In this document: piece by piece, positions 32,275 through 40,079 of the stretch
Numbering within the stretch: position 1 is the stretch's first letter
Layout of the letters: every line of letters begins with the position of its first letter
Assembly (NCBI RefSeq): GCF_008065375.1
Contig: NZ_VJYI01000013.1
Location: forward strand, 124,001 to 188,000
Length of the DNA stretch: 64,000 nucleotides
Direction of reading: 5' to 3'
DNA from: Nonomuraea sp. SYSU D8015
GTDB lineage: Bacteria > Actinomycetota > Actinomycetes > Streptosporangiales > Streptosporangiaceae
Program-made: the position numbers and the translations under genes
The notes under the pieces: model-generated
Database searches by the model: none
What the model was told of the DNA's origin: nothing
What the model saw: only the letters and a program-made list of their open reading frames with translations

Positions 32275-32529
32275 TCACATTCCGCCGGACACCGGCACCA
32301 CTGCTCCGGTGATGTCGCCGTTGGCCGCCGAGGCGAGGAAGGTCACGGTGTTGGCCACGTCGGAGGGGGTGGAGAAGCGGCCGGTCGCCGTGTTGTCCAG
32401 CATCTTGGCGGCCATGGAGTTGGCGGCCATCAGGGCGGCCCGCTCCTCGGGCGTGGTGCCGCCGGGGGCGACGACGTTGCTGAGCGCGCCGGAGCGTCCG
32501 GCTTCGGCGGCGAGGCTGTGACCTGCTGC
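32275..32529 (-). pseudogene. C-terminal remnant of an SDR oxidoreductase
   Basis: The minus-strand frame reads HSLAAEAGRSGALSNVVAPG, GTTPEERAALMAANSMAA, TGRFSTPSDVANTVTFLASA and NGDITGAVVPVSGGM then TGA. These are the last 80 or so residues of a classical SDR (NVVAPG, the P-S-D-V-A helix, G-x-x-x-VSGG end). The cofactor-binding and YxxxK parts are gone: upstream lies the start of the IMPase-like gene on the other strand. An old deletion is inferred. Confidence 0.82.
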
Positions 32530-32609
32530 GGCGACTCGTGGACGAGGAATGGCCCCTCGCGTCTCGTGGCGCCGCCGGGTGGGGCGGGAGCGGGGTCCAT
32601 CCTGCGTGC

Positions 32610-33284
32610 ATGATGATCACGGACGCGGAGCTGGCTGTGACGGCGGCGCGGGCGGGAGCCGCCGTCGTGCGCGGCATGTACGGCGCGTCGCTGACGCGGT
32701 TCGAGAAATCCGCCGGCGACTTCGCCACGGCCGCGGACATCGAGGCGGAGAAGGCGATCATCGACGTCGTCCGCACGGCCCGGCCGGACGATGCCGTGAC
32801 GGGCGAGGAGAGCGGGCGCACGGGCTCCGGCGCGGCGGCGCGGATGTGGTTGGTCGACCCCCTGTGCGGCACGTCGAACTATGCCGTGCGGAACATGCTG
32901 GTCGTGGTGAACGTCGCCCTGCGCGTGGGCTCGGAGGTCGCGGTGCATCCGCCGTTCCCGAACGAGCCGGGCTTCCGGGCGGTTCGGCTGCTCGGCGATC
33001 CGGGGTTCGCCGAGAGGTTCCGGCCGCGCGTCGTCTCCACCACCCTGGCGGTGGCCTGGGTCGCCGCCGGCCGGCGGGCCGCGTACGTCACCGATGGCCG
33101 CCTCCTGCACGACAGCGTGCACTTCGCCGCCGGGATCGCGTTGTGCCGGGCCGCCGGATGCGTGGTGACCGGCCTCGACGGCCGGCCGCCGCACACCGGA
33201 GCAGGCGGGCTCGTCGTGGCGGCCGACCGGGAGACGCATGCCGCATTGCTGGACCTCATCGGCGAACAGCTCACCCTTCGGTGA
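32610..33284 (+). CDS. Inositol-monophosphatase-family protein, possibly with internal deletion
   Basis: A 224-residue protein, shorter than the usual 250-280. Metal-site motifs are visible: GDFATAADIEAEKAI, TGEESG and WLVDPLCGTSNYA (family WxxDPxDGTxN; here Cys replaces Asp). After VVVNVALRVGSEV the sequence jumps to HPPFPNEPGFRAVRLLGDPG, with fewer residues between than expected, which suggests an in-frame deletion. The end AAYVTDGRLLHDSVHFAAG keeps the C-terminal lobe metal Asp. Phosphatase activity is doubtful. The 3' end overlaps the convergent DUF429 gene by 14 bp. ATG 32610 or 32613 could start. Confidence 0.7.
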   Translation: MMITDAELAVTAARAGAAVVRGMYGASLTRFEKSAGDFATAADIEAEKAIIDVVRTARPDDAVTGEESGRTGSGAAARMWLVDPLCGTSNYAVRNMLVVVNVALRVGSEVAVHPPFPNEPGFRAVRLLGDPGFAERFRPRVVSTTLAVAWVAAGRRAAYVTDGRLLHDSVHFAAGIALCRAAGCVVTGLDGRPPHTGAGGLVVAADRETHAALLDLIGEQLTLR

Positions 33285-34023
33285 CCAGGCGGTCCAGGGA
33301 GGTGGTGGGCAGGGCGATCCACCCCTCCGTGGCGGCCGGTCCGGCCTGCTCGCCCTCCGGCACGGTCACGAGCTCGAGAGCGGACGCACGGGCGGCGAGC
33401 GCCGACACGACGGCGTCGGTGGCGTCGTCCGAGGCCCTGCAGAGCGCTTCGTACTCGCCCAGGTCCAGCCAGGGCGCCGCCTCCAGCAGCCGATCCACGA
33501 GCCGGCCCAGCTCGGTCAGGTTGGCCACCCGCTTGTAGCCCCGGAACGGCAGCTCCCACCGCTTCAGGCAGGCCGCCGGATACACCTCCACCACGGCCCC
33601 GCCGCCCCGGCGGTCCACCGGCCGGCCGCGCCGTGCCAGCTCGGCCAGGAGGGCGGCGCACCGCATGGTGGCATGGCCGATGCGATCGGCCGACACGCTC
33701 AACGGCGTCAGCCCGGTCTGCGCGTGCACCACCTGGTCGGTGACGCGCAACGCCAGGTCCCGCCGCCAGACCCGGCCCGCCAGCCCCTCCGGCACCCGGA
33801 CGTGGCCGGCGCGGTGCGCGCTCACGAACTCGACGAATCGGTCCGGCCAGCCGAACGGGCAGTCGATCCCGGCCTTGCTCGCACCCGTCACGGCCTCGAC
33901 GATCAGGCCGTCGTCCGCCCCGAGCTCCACCCTGACCAGCCGAGCACCGGCGGACGACCAGTCGAGCCACGCCACGGCGGTCCGAGCCGCCTCAGCGGCG
34001 AGATCGATCCCGACCGTCACCAT
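33271..34023 (-). CDS. DUF429 domain protein
   Basis: A 250-residue protein matching DUF429, an RNase H-like fold family: VTVGIDLAAEAARTAVAWLD (first Asp), GIDCPFGWPDRFVEFVSAHR, VVEVYPAACLKRW and CRASDDATDAVVSALAARA (acidic cluster). The catalytic role in this family is not established, though the acid cluster suggests nuclease-like metal binding. ATG 34023 is clear. The neighbour on the same strand is the CHAP protein gene, 4 bp away, so the two may be one transcript. Confidence 0.85.
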   Translation of the reverse strand: MVTVGIDLAAEAARTAVAWLDWSSAGARLVRVELGADDGLIVEAVTGASKAGIDCPFGWPDRFVEFVSAHRAGHVRVPEGLAGRVWRRDLALRVTDQVVHAQTGLTPLSVSADRIGHATMRCAALLAELARRGRPVDRRGGGAVVEVYPAACLKRWELPFRGYKRVANLTELGRLVDRLLEAAPWLDLGEYEALCRASDDATDAVVSALAARASALELVTVPEGEQAGPAATEGWIALPTTSLDRLVTEG

Positions 34024-34027
34024 CCCC

Positions 34028-34828
34028 TCACGATAGGACCCGCCCCGCCGGCTGGGACGACTGCGGGCGTGGGGCGATTCGCGCCGTGGGGTCGGCGGCG
34101 ATGTGGATGTAGTTCTCCACCGCGCCCGCCCGGACGGTTCGGGTGCTGTACGTGCGCCTGCCGCCCATGTTGTACTCCTCCAGCGTCACCCAGTCCCCGC
34201 TCACCCTGGCCACATAGGCGACGTGGCCGTACGGGCCGGGGTTCCACTGGGCTACGGCGCCGACCGCCGGCGTCCTGTCGACCTTGATGCCCGCCTTGCG
34301 CGCCGCCTCGTCCCACCTGTTGGCGTTGCCCCAGTGCACGCCCTTGTAGTGGTTGTGGAACCGGATGCCGTGGAGCTTGCGCAGCCGCCACGCCACGAAG
34401 GAGACGCACTCGCGCTTGTAGAAGTTCCAGGGGTCGGCCTGCTCATAGGAGGCCTTGTTGTACGGGTAGTCGTCGACCAGGGCCGAGCCGCCGTCGCATG
34501 GCGGGGCCACCGGCTTGTCGGTGCCGGTGTCGACGTAGGCGTCCGGGACGTATCCTCCGGTGGTGATCTTGTCCCAGACGGCGGAGGCGCCGAAGGTGCC
34601 CTGCACGGAGTCGCCCGTGGTCTGGCACGTGATGGTGACCTTGAAACCGTCCGGGACGGTGCCGACGATCGAGAATCGGGTGCCGGGACCGGAGTGCACC
34701 TTCAGCGGGATGCCGTCGGTGTCGGCCGGTGCGGTGATGTCCGCGGCCGCGGGCTGGGCGGGCGCGAGGATGACGGCCGCGGCCAGGATCGGGGCCATGG
34801 CGATGACACGCTGGAATCGGATCTTCAT
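34028..34828 (-). CDS. Secreted SH3-CHAP domain cell-wall hydrolase
   Basis: A 266-residue protein with a signal peptide (MKIRFQRVIAMAPILAAAVI, cleavage near AAA-DI). An SH3-like domain (about 35-105; PLKVHSGPGTRFSIVG) precedes a CHAP domain (about 120-250). Cys141 in KRECVSFVAWRL, His202 in GPYGHVAYVARV and an acidic residue near VTLEEYN form the expected triad. CHAP enzymes cleave peptide bonds in peptidoglycan (amidase or endopeptidase). ATG 34828. No riboswitch is evident in the short leader. Confidence 0.9.
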   Translation of the reverse strand: MKIRFQRVIAMAPILAAAVILAPAQPAAADITAPADTDGIPLKVHSGPGTRFSIVGTVPDGFKVTITCQTTGDSVQGTFGASAVWDKITTGGYVPDAYVDTGTDKPVAPPCDGGSALVDDYPYNKASYEQADPWNFYKRECVSFVAWRLRKLHGIRFHNHYKGVHWGNANRWDEAARKAGIKVDRTPAVGAVAQWNPGPYGHVAYVARVSGDWVTLEEYNMGGRRTYSTRTVRAGAVENYIHIAADPTARIAPRPQSSQPAGRVLS

Positions 34829-34991
34829 GGCCCCATTCTGTTACACATGGTAATCGGTCACACCTCCTGAGTGACGATCGGGCGGAGGGACGATAGATCA
34901 GGAAAGGGCCTTGCTGTCTGCGGCGGGGTGCGGCCATGCTGGGGCGGGGCCTCGGTCCCCAGAATGATCGGCTTCGCCGTGAGGAGCGGGC

Positions 34992-36029
34992 ATGAGCTCC
35001 AGTCCGTGGTACATCGTCGGTCTCGACAACGGCGGCAACGCGAACAACGCCACCGTCCTCGACTCCTCGGGCCGGTTCCTGGTGCCGGGGATGGCCGAGT
35101 CGCCGAGTCACGTACGCGAAGGTCCCCGGGCGGCGCTGCAGGCGCTCACCGCCGCACTCGACCAGGTGCTGGAGCTCACGGACGTCCCGAGGTCGGCCGT
35201 GGCGGGGATCGGGCTGGACACGCCGGGGCCGGCGAGCGCCGACGGGGTGATCTCGTCGCGGGGCTCGACGAACTTCGTCCACCCGGAATGGCGCGGGTTC
35301 GACATCCGGACCGCGCTGGAGGACAAGCTGCAGCTGCCGGTGGTCTACAGCAACGACGCCAACGCGGCGGCTCTCTACGCCCACCACACCTACTTCGGGC
35401 CCGAGGCGATGCGGCGCTCGTCGGTCTCGGCGATCGTGGGCACCGGGCTGGGCGGTGGGGTGGTCGAATCCGGACAGGTCGTCCGGGGCGCGTCCGGCAT
35501 GGCGGGCGAGCTCGGCCACGTCGGCCTGCCGCCCGACGGCCTGCTCGACGACGGGCAGCCGTCGCCGGTGTGCAACTGCGGCAACGTCTGCGACATCGAG
35601 AGCATCGCGTCCCTGACCGCGATCGAGCGAAACCTGCTCCCCCACTGGCTGACCCGCTTCACCGAGCACCCGCTGGCCAAAGAGCCGCTGCCGTACGCGG
35701 CCAAGGCGCTCCGCTCATACGCCGAGCAGGACGACCCCCTGGCACTCGCGATCTTCGAGCAGCAGGCGAAGGCGCTCGGGAGGCTGTTCACCATGGCCTC
35801 CAACTTCACCGATCCGCACGCGTACTTCCTGGGCGGCGGTGTCGTGGCGGCCGGGGCCCGGTTCCGGAACTGGCTGCTGGAGCGCGTGCGCGAGCACACC
35901 GTGCTCCGCGTCGAGCAGCAGCGGGCGGCGGTCTTCGCCCTCGTCCCCGACCTGGACATGGCCGGGGCCCGGGGAGCGGCGATCGCGGCCCGCGATGCCC
36001 TGCGTCGGGTGGATCCGATGTCCGGCTGA
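34992..36029 (+). CDS. ROK-family sugar kinase or regulator (no DNA-binding domain)
   Basis: A 345-residue ROK protein. It has the phosphate-binding loop LDNGGNANNATV, GIGLDTPGPASADGVI, NDANAAALYAHHTYFG (catalytic Asp), GTGLGGGVV and the zinc motif CNCGNVCDIESIAS, a modified CxCGxxGCxE. GELGHVGL supplies the ROK His. No N-terminal winged helix is present, so it is probably a kinase acting on a hexose or amino-sugar. ATG 34992 follows GAGGAGCGGGC. It is divergent from the CHAP gene. Confidence 0.88.
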   Translation: MSSSPWYIVGLDNGGNANNATVLDSSGRFLVPGMAESPSHVREGPRAALQALTAALDQVLELTDVPRSAVAGIGLDTPGPASADGVISSRGSTNFVHPEWRGFDIRTALEDKLQLPVVYSNDANAAALYAHHTYFGPEAMRRSSVSAIVGTGLGGGVVESGQVVRGASGMAGELGHVGLPPDGLLDDGQPSPVCNCGNVCDIESIASLTAIERNLLPHWLTRFTEHPLAKEPLPYAAKALRSYAEQDDPLALAIFEQQAKALGRLFTMASNFTDPHAYFLGGGVVAAGARFRNWLLERVREHTVLRVEQQRAAVFALVPDLDMAGARGAAIAARDALRRVDPMSG

Positions 36030-36046
36030 CGGTGGGGCCCAATGCA

Positions 36047-36077
36047 TCGATGATCACAATTCAGCCCTGATCATCGA
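36047..36077. terminator. Hairpin after the ROK gene
   Basis: TCGATGATCA (36047-36056) and TGATCATCGA (36068-36077) are perfect 10-bp arms with an 11-bp loop, 18 bp after the ROK stop. It is AT-richer than its surroundings and could also be an operator for the secreted-protein gene downstream. Confidence 0.55.
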
Positions 36078-36199
36078 ACCCGTGCGCGCAGAGGGTGGTC
36101 AGGACTGTCCCGGCCGGTCGAGGACCTGGTGAGACGGGCTCAGCGATGCTGCGATGGTGGGCAGCCACTGTCGGATCGCATGAGGAAGGACCCCCGTCG

Positions 36200-36700
36200 A
36201 TGCGGAGGACGATGATCCCTCTGGCCGGCGCCGCGTTGGCCGCCGCGCTGCCGCTGACAGCACACGCCACCACAACCGAGTCTGCTTGGGATTTCCACTA
36301 TGCGCGGGGCGGCGAGGTCGTCTGTCCGCAGCCGTGGCTGGGCAGCAGCTACGGGCCCATCGGCTTCTGCACCAATGACGCTGACCGCGACGGGGACGCC
36401 AGCGCCGGGCTCTACAGCCCGTTCACCCAGAAGTACAAGTCACACACGAAGTCCTTCCGCCACGCCGGCAAATCCGTCTCGGTGGGCTACGCGAGGACCT
36501 CCAAAAACGGTTCCATCACCAAAAACACCGGCAAGTACAAATGCTCCCGCATCATGTACAGCCCCGCATGGGGCAAGTTCTGCTACGGCATCGTCTATAT
36601 GTACTGGAAAGGCAAGCCGTGGGGCGCGTGGGGCCGGTACGACTTCGGTGACCGCGTCTTCTACATCTTCAGCATGTGGTATCAGACCAGCAAGTTCTGA
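36200..36700 (+). CDS. Small secreted Cys-containing protein
   Basis: A 166-residue protein with a Sec signal (MRRTMIPLAGAALAAALPLT, cleavage near AHA-TT). The mature 140 residues have few acidic residues and many Tyr, Trp, Lys and Ser, with Cys in GGEVVCPQPW, GFCTNDADRDG, KYKCSRIMY and GKFCYGIVYM. The Cys number (4) suggests two disulfides. The end is aromatic (RVFYIFSMWYQTSKF). No family recognised. ATG 36200 is chosen for the signal peptide, with AGGAAGGA upstream. It ends exactly at the convergent SGNH gene. Confidence 0.7.
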   Translation: MRRTMIPLAGAALAAALPLTAHATTTESAWDFHYARGGEVVCPQPWLGSSYGPIGFCTNDADRDGDASAGLYSPFTQKYKSHTKSFRHAGKSVSVGYARTSKNGSITKNTGKYKCSRIMYSPAWGKFCYGIVYMYWKGKPWGAWGRYDFGDRVFYIFSMWYQTSKF

Positions 36701-38029
36701 TCACAACGCGCCCACGACGGCCTCGGCGATCGCCCGGCTGTACCTGATCAGCCCGGGCGATCGCACCAGGCACCGTTCGGGTGTCGCGGCGTTCAGGCAA
36801 AGCAGGTGGTCATCGGTGTCGGGATGCACGGCGGTGACCCCGCCGAAAGCCTTGGGATGCGTGCACAGCGCATGCGCACGCTCGTCCTCGGAGCAGGGCA
36901 GGTACTGCGTCCATTTGTACCGGCCTCCTTCGATGACCTCATAAGGGAAGACCGCCATGCTCACCTGCGCTCCCGCGTCTATCACCTCCCCGGCCTCCCG
37001 GTAGATCTCCTCGTTGAGTCGTCGAGTCCTCCCGGGGTCTGCTCGGTCGGGTCCCTGCAATACCCATAGGACGCGCGGCGGTTCTGTGGCGTCGGTCTTG
37101 TAGGACTCATACGCCTGCTCGATCTCCCGTGTCGTCTGCTCGGCGGCCGCGGCGTAGTGAGCGTAGTAAGGGTCGGTGCCGGGTTTCGCCCCGCCCGTGC
37201 ACGGCGTGTCGGCGGAGGAATAGCCCCAGAACTGCAGGACGACCGCGGCCGGCCTCATCTCGCTGACCAGCGCGGAGAGCCTGTCTTCTGGTACCAGGCG
37301 AGAGCGCTCGACGTTCAGGAAGTCACAGAGCGCCGCGCCGGGACGGGTGGCCGCCGTCACCGCCCCCTTGCCGCTGCGGTGCACGAAATAGCTGACGGCA
37401 GAGGCCGTCTCCGCCGCGATCGAGTCACCGACGTACAGGACCGGCTTGGCGTGCGGCGCGGGCGACGGCGGGTTGGCCAGCTGTGCTTCGCTCGGCGGCA
37501 GGATCTTCAAAGGCGCAGAGGCGACCTCACGCGTCTGACCGGGTTGCGCTGGACGGATGGCCACCCACACAGCCACAGCCGCGATCAGCACGAGCACGGC
37601 GAACAGGACGGTTAACTTACGCCGCGACCGTGACCGCGCCGTGGCCGGCGGTTCGCCAAGGGAGGCATCGGGGCGGTCCGGCTCTCCGACGCTCGCCGCC
37701 GCGACCCGCCGCCGCGCTCGCACCCACGCAGCCACCTCGTCCTCGTCGCATCCGCACGCCCTGGCGAACGCCTCGACGAGATGCGCCGCGGGCAGTTTGC
37801 CCCGATCGAGGGCATTGCTGATGGTCGACCGCGGCAGGCTGTCGCCGGCAGCGGCGGCGCGCCGTTCCAGTTCGCGGAAGCTGAGCTCGGTCCAGCTCTT
37901 CAGACGCAGCATCGCCAGCGCGAACTCTCTGGGGCTTTCTCCCTCGGGCCCGGGACGTCCGGCCCCTTCCCCACCAGAGCCTCGTGCCACCGCCCCCACC
38001 TCCCGGCGAGCATGCTCGTTCGTCTGCAT
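36701..38029 (-). CDS. HTH-TM-SGNH hydrolase fusion
   Basis: A 442-residue protein in three parts. An XRE-like helix-turn-helix lies at about 35-105 (SFRELERRAAAAGDSLPRST, ISNALDRGKLPAAHLVEAFA). One TM follows at about 138-158 (KLTVLFAVLVLIAAVAVWVA). An extracytoplasmic SGNH/GDSL-type domain covers about 190-442 (VLYVGDSIAAETASAV with the catalytic Ser, RPAAVVLQFWGYSS, VTAVHPDTDDHLLC with a likely D-H pair). The HTH would be cytoplasmic and the esterase-like domain outside. The ATG start follows a Gly/Glu-rich leader. Function unknown. Confidence 0.82.
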   Translation of the reverse strand: MQTNEHARREVGAVARGSGGEGAGRPGPEGESPREFALAMLRLKSWTELSFRELERRAAAAGDSLPRSTISNALDRGKLPAAHLVEAFARACGCDEDEVAAWVRARRRVAAASVGEPDRPDASLGEPPATARSRSRRKLTVLFAVLVLIAAVAVWVAIRPAQPGQTREVASAPLKILPPSEAQLANPPSPAPHAKPVLYVGDSIAAETASAVSYFVHRSGKGAVTAATRPGAALCDFLNVERSRLVPEDRLSALVSEMRPAAVVLQFWGYSSADTPCTGGAKPGTDPYYAHYAAAAEQTTREIEQAYESYKTDATEPPRVLWVLQGPDRADPGRTRRLNEEIYREAGEVIDAGAQVSMAVFPYEVIEGGRYKWTQYLPCSEDERAHALCTHPKAFGGVTAVHPDTDDHLLCLNAATPERCLVRSPGLIRYSRAIAEAVVGAL

Positions 38030-38076
38030 GCTCGCATTTGCCGTAGGGCACGGAAAGATCTGGTCGGCAATGCGTG

Positions 38077-38104
38077 GCGGGGGCCACCGGCCGGCGGCCC
38101 CCGC
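38077..38104. terminator. Terminator of the pectate lyase operon
   Basis: GCGGGGGCC (38077-38085) and GGCCCCCGC (38096-38104) form a perfect 9-bp GC stem with a 10-bp loop, 12 bp after the last pectate lyase stop. No T-run is needed in this GC class. Confidence 0.7.
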
Positions 38105-38116
38105 GCGCCGATCGGT

Positions 38117-39070
38117 TTACAGGCCGATCTTGCCGACGCCCGCGCCCGCCTGGACCTTCGCGGGGACGGTGGCCGGGTCGTCCAGCGTGTAGGAGTAGTA
38201 GGTGCCGGGCTCGACGACGGTGCCCGCCGTCTCCGGGGCGCCGGAGTTGACGTACATGTTCCGTCGCTCGACCACCCGGCCGGGGTCGCTCTCCGCATAG
38301 CCGACGTGGATGGGATGGGCGACGTTCTCGAAGTAGTTGCCTTCCACCAGCACGCCCGCGTTCTGGGTCGAGGCGATTCCGTACAGGGAGTTGTCGCGGT
38401 AGTAGTTGTTGAACACGTGCACCGGCTCGCCGAAGCGGGCGCGGGGGTGCCGCTGGTCGGTGCCGTCGAAGAAGTTGTGGTGGTAGGTGACCTTCAGTTT
38501 GCCGATGTCGGCGGTGTAGGTGTCGGAGTGGCCGAGCAGCATGGCCTTGCTGTGGTGGTGGAACTTGTTCCACGAGATCGTGACGTAGTCCGACTCCCGC
38601 TTGACGTCCAGCAGGCCGTCGTACCCGGCGGACAGGTCGTTGTGGTCGATCCACACGTGGTGGGCCTTGTTGGTGACGCTGATCGAGTCGTCCTCGGCGT
38701 TCGTGAACGTGATGTTGCGGATGATCACGTTGTTGCCGGGGCGGGTCGTCGAGCCCAGTTGGAGGCCGCCGCCGGTGATCTCGGCCGTGCTGCCGACGCC
38801 CAGGATGCTCTTGTTGGCCACGACGGTGATCATGTCGCTGATCTGGATGCGGCCGGAGATCCGGAGGATGTACGCCCCTGCGCGGCCGGCGTAGTCCTTC
38901 AACTGGGCGCCCGTGGTGATGGTGACCTCGGTGCCGCCCGCGCCGCCGGTGGTGCCGTTCTGGCCGATGGCGTTCACGGAGGCGAAGCCGACCGGCCCGT
39001 CGGCCGCGGAGGCGGGGGCGGGCACGAGCGCGACGATCAGGGCCGCCGCCGCTACGACGCGTAAGAGCAT
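38117..39070 (-). CDS. Secreted pectate lyase, PL1 family (third gene of tandem)
   Basis: A 317-residue enzyme with a Sec signal (MLLRVVAAAALIVALVPAPA, cleavage near ASA-AD). The parallel beta-helix carries the PL1 motifs: NNVIIRNITFTNAEDDSI, HHVWIDHNDLSAGYDGLLDV (Ca-binding Asp), VTYHHNFFDGTDQRHPRARF (catalytic Arg in RHPRAR) and GEPVHVFNNYYRDN. It cleaves polygalacturonate by beta-elimination, outside the cell. The start is 9 bp after the previous gene, with GAGGAGGCACC. Only the catalytic domain is present, unlike the first gene. Confidence 0.93.
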   Translation of the reverse strand: MLLRVVAAAALIVALVPAPASAADGPVGFASVNAIGQNGTTGGAGGTEVTITTGAQLKDYAGRAGAYILRISGRIQISDMITVVANKSILGVGSTAEITGGGLQLGSTTRPGNNVIIRNITFTNAEDDSISVTNKAHHVWIDHNDLSAGYDGLLDVKRESDYVTISWNKFHHHSKAMLLGHSDTYTADIGKLKVTYHHNFFDGTDQRHPRARFGEPVHVFNNYYRDNSLYGIASTQNAGVLVEGNYFENVAHPIHVGYAESDPGRVVERRNMYVNSGAPETAGTVVEPGTYYSYTLDDPATVPAKVQAGAGVGKIGL

Positions 39071-39079
39071 GGTGCCTCC

Positions 39080-40069
39080 TCAGATCTTCCCGACGCCGGC
39101 GCCGGCGGGCACGACCGTGGGGACGCTCGAGGCCGGATCGGCGGTGTAGGAGTAGTAGGTACGCGGCTCCGTCACCGGGCCGCGGGTCTCGATCTCGTGG
39201 TTGCAGTCGACGAGGACGTTGTCGCGCTGGACGATGCGCCCCAGGTCGCCGCTGAACGCCACCCGGCCAGGGTTGTTGACGCTGAAGAAGTAGTTGCCCT
39301 CCATCAGCACCTGCGCGTCGTACGTCGAGGCGACCCCGTAGCTGTTGTCCCGGTAGTAGTTGTTGTAGACGTGCGTCAGCGCCGAGAAGCGCACGCGCGG
39401 GTTGCGCTGGTCGGAGGCGTCGAAGTAGTTGTGGTGGTACGTCACGCGCAACCGGCCGATGTCCTGCGGGCCGTTCTCGTCGTCGTGGCCGACCAGCGAG
39501 GTCTTGTCGTGGTCGTGGAACCTGTTCCAGGACACGGTGACGAAGTCCGAACCGCGTTTGATGTCGACCGCCCCGTCGTCGCCGTTGGAGAAGTCGTTGT
39601 GGTCGATCCAGATGTGGTGGCTGAACATCTGGATGTTGATCAGGTCGTCGGTCGCCCCCGAGAACGCGAGGTTGCGGATGATGATGTTGTGTACGGCGTT
39701 CGCGGGCGGCGAGGTCACGTCGTCGTCCACCGGCAGCCCGATGGTGAGGCCGCCGCCGACCAGGGCGGCGTTGCCGCCGAGCCCGACGATGGTCTTGTCG
39801 GACGTCACGTTGTGCATGCCGTCGGTCGAGCCGGTGGGGAGCGTGATGGTGCCGCTGACCTGGATGACGTACGGGCCCGGCCGCGCGATGTAGTCCAGGA
39901 ACTGCTGGGTCGTGGTCACGGTGACCGTGGGGCCGCCGGCGCCGCCGGTGGTGCCGTTCTGGCCGAGGACGTTCACGGTCGCGAATCCGGTCGGGCCTTC
40001 GGCGGCCGCGGCCGGTGCGGGAATGAGGGCCACGACGAGCGCGGCCACGGCTGCGACGCGGAAGAGCAT
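39080..40069 (-). CDS. Secreted pectate lyase, PL1 family (second gene of tandem)
   Basis: A 329-residue enzyme with a signal peptide (MLFRVAAVAALVVALIPAPA). PL1 motifs are intact: NIIIRNLAFSGATDDLIN, HHIWIDHNDFSNGDDGAVDI, VTYHHNYFDASDQRNPRVRF and ALTHVYNNYYRDN. Compared with its neighbour downstream, the motif around the catalytic Arg reads RNPRVRFSALTH, so substrate contacts may differ. It begins 10 bp after the first gene's stop and shares with the downstream junction a nearly identical spacer (AAGATCTGAGGAGGC). Same operon. Confidence 0.93.
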   Translation of the reverse strand: MLFRVAAVAALVVALIPAPAAAAEGPTGFATVNVLGQNGTTGGAGGPTVTVTTTQQFLDYIARPGPYVIQVSGTITLPTGSTDGMHNVTSDKTIVGLGGNAALVGGGLTIGLPVDDDVTSPPANAVHNIIIRNLAFSGATDDLINIQMFSHHIWIDHNDFSNGDDGAVDIKRGSDFVTVSWNRFHDHDKTSLVGHDDENGPQDIGRLRVTYHHNYFDASDQRNPRVRFSALTHVYNNYYRDNSYGVASTYDAQVLMEGNYFFSVNNPGRVAFSGDLGRIVQRDNVLVDCNHEIETRGPVTEPRTYYSYTADPASSVPTVVPAGAGVGKI

Positions 40070-40079
40070 GGCGGCCTCC

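Noticed and set aside
34829..34991. Possible ydaO-type riboswitch before the SH3-CHAP gene
   Set aside because: CHAP genes in actinobacteria often have such leaders, but the gap here is too short and holds no matching conserved segments.
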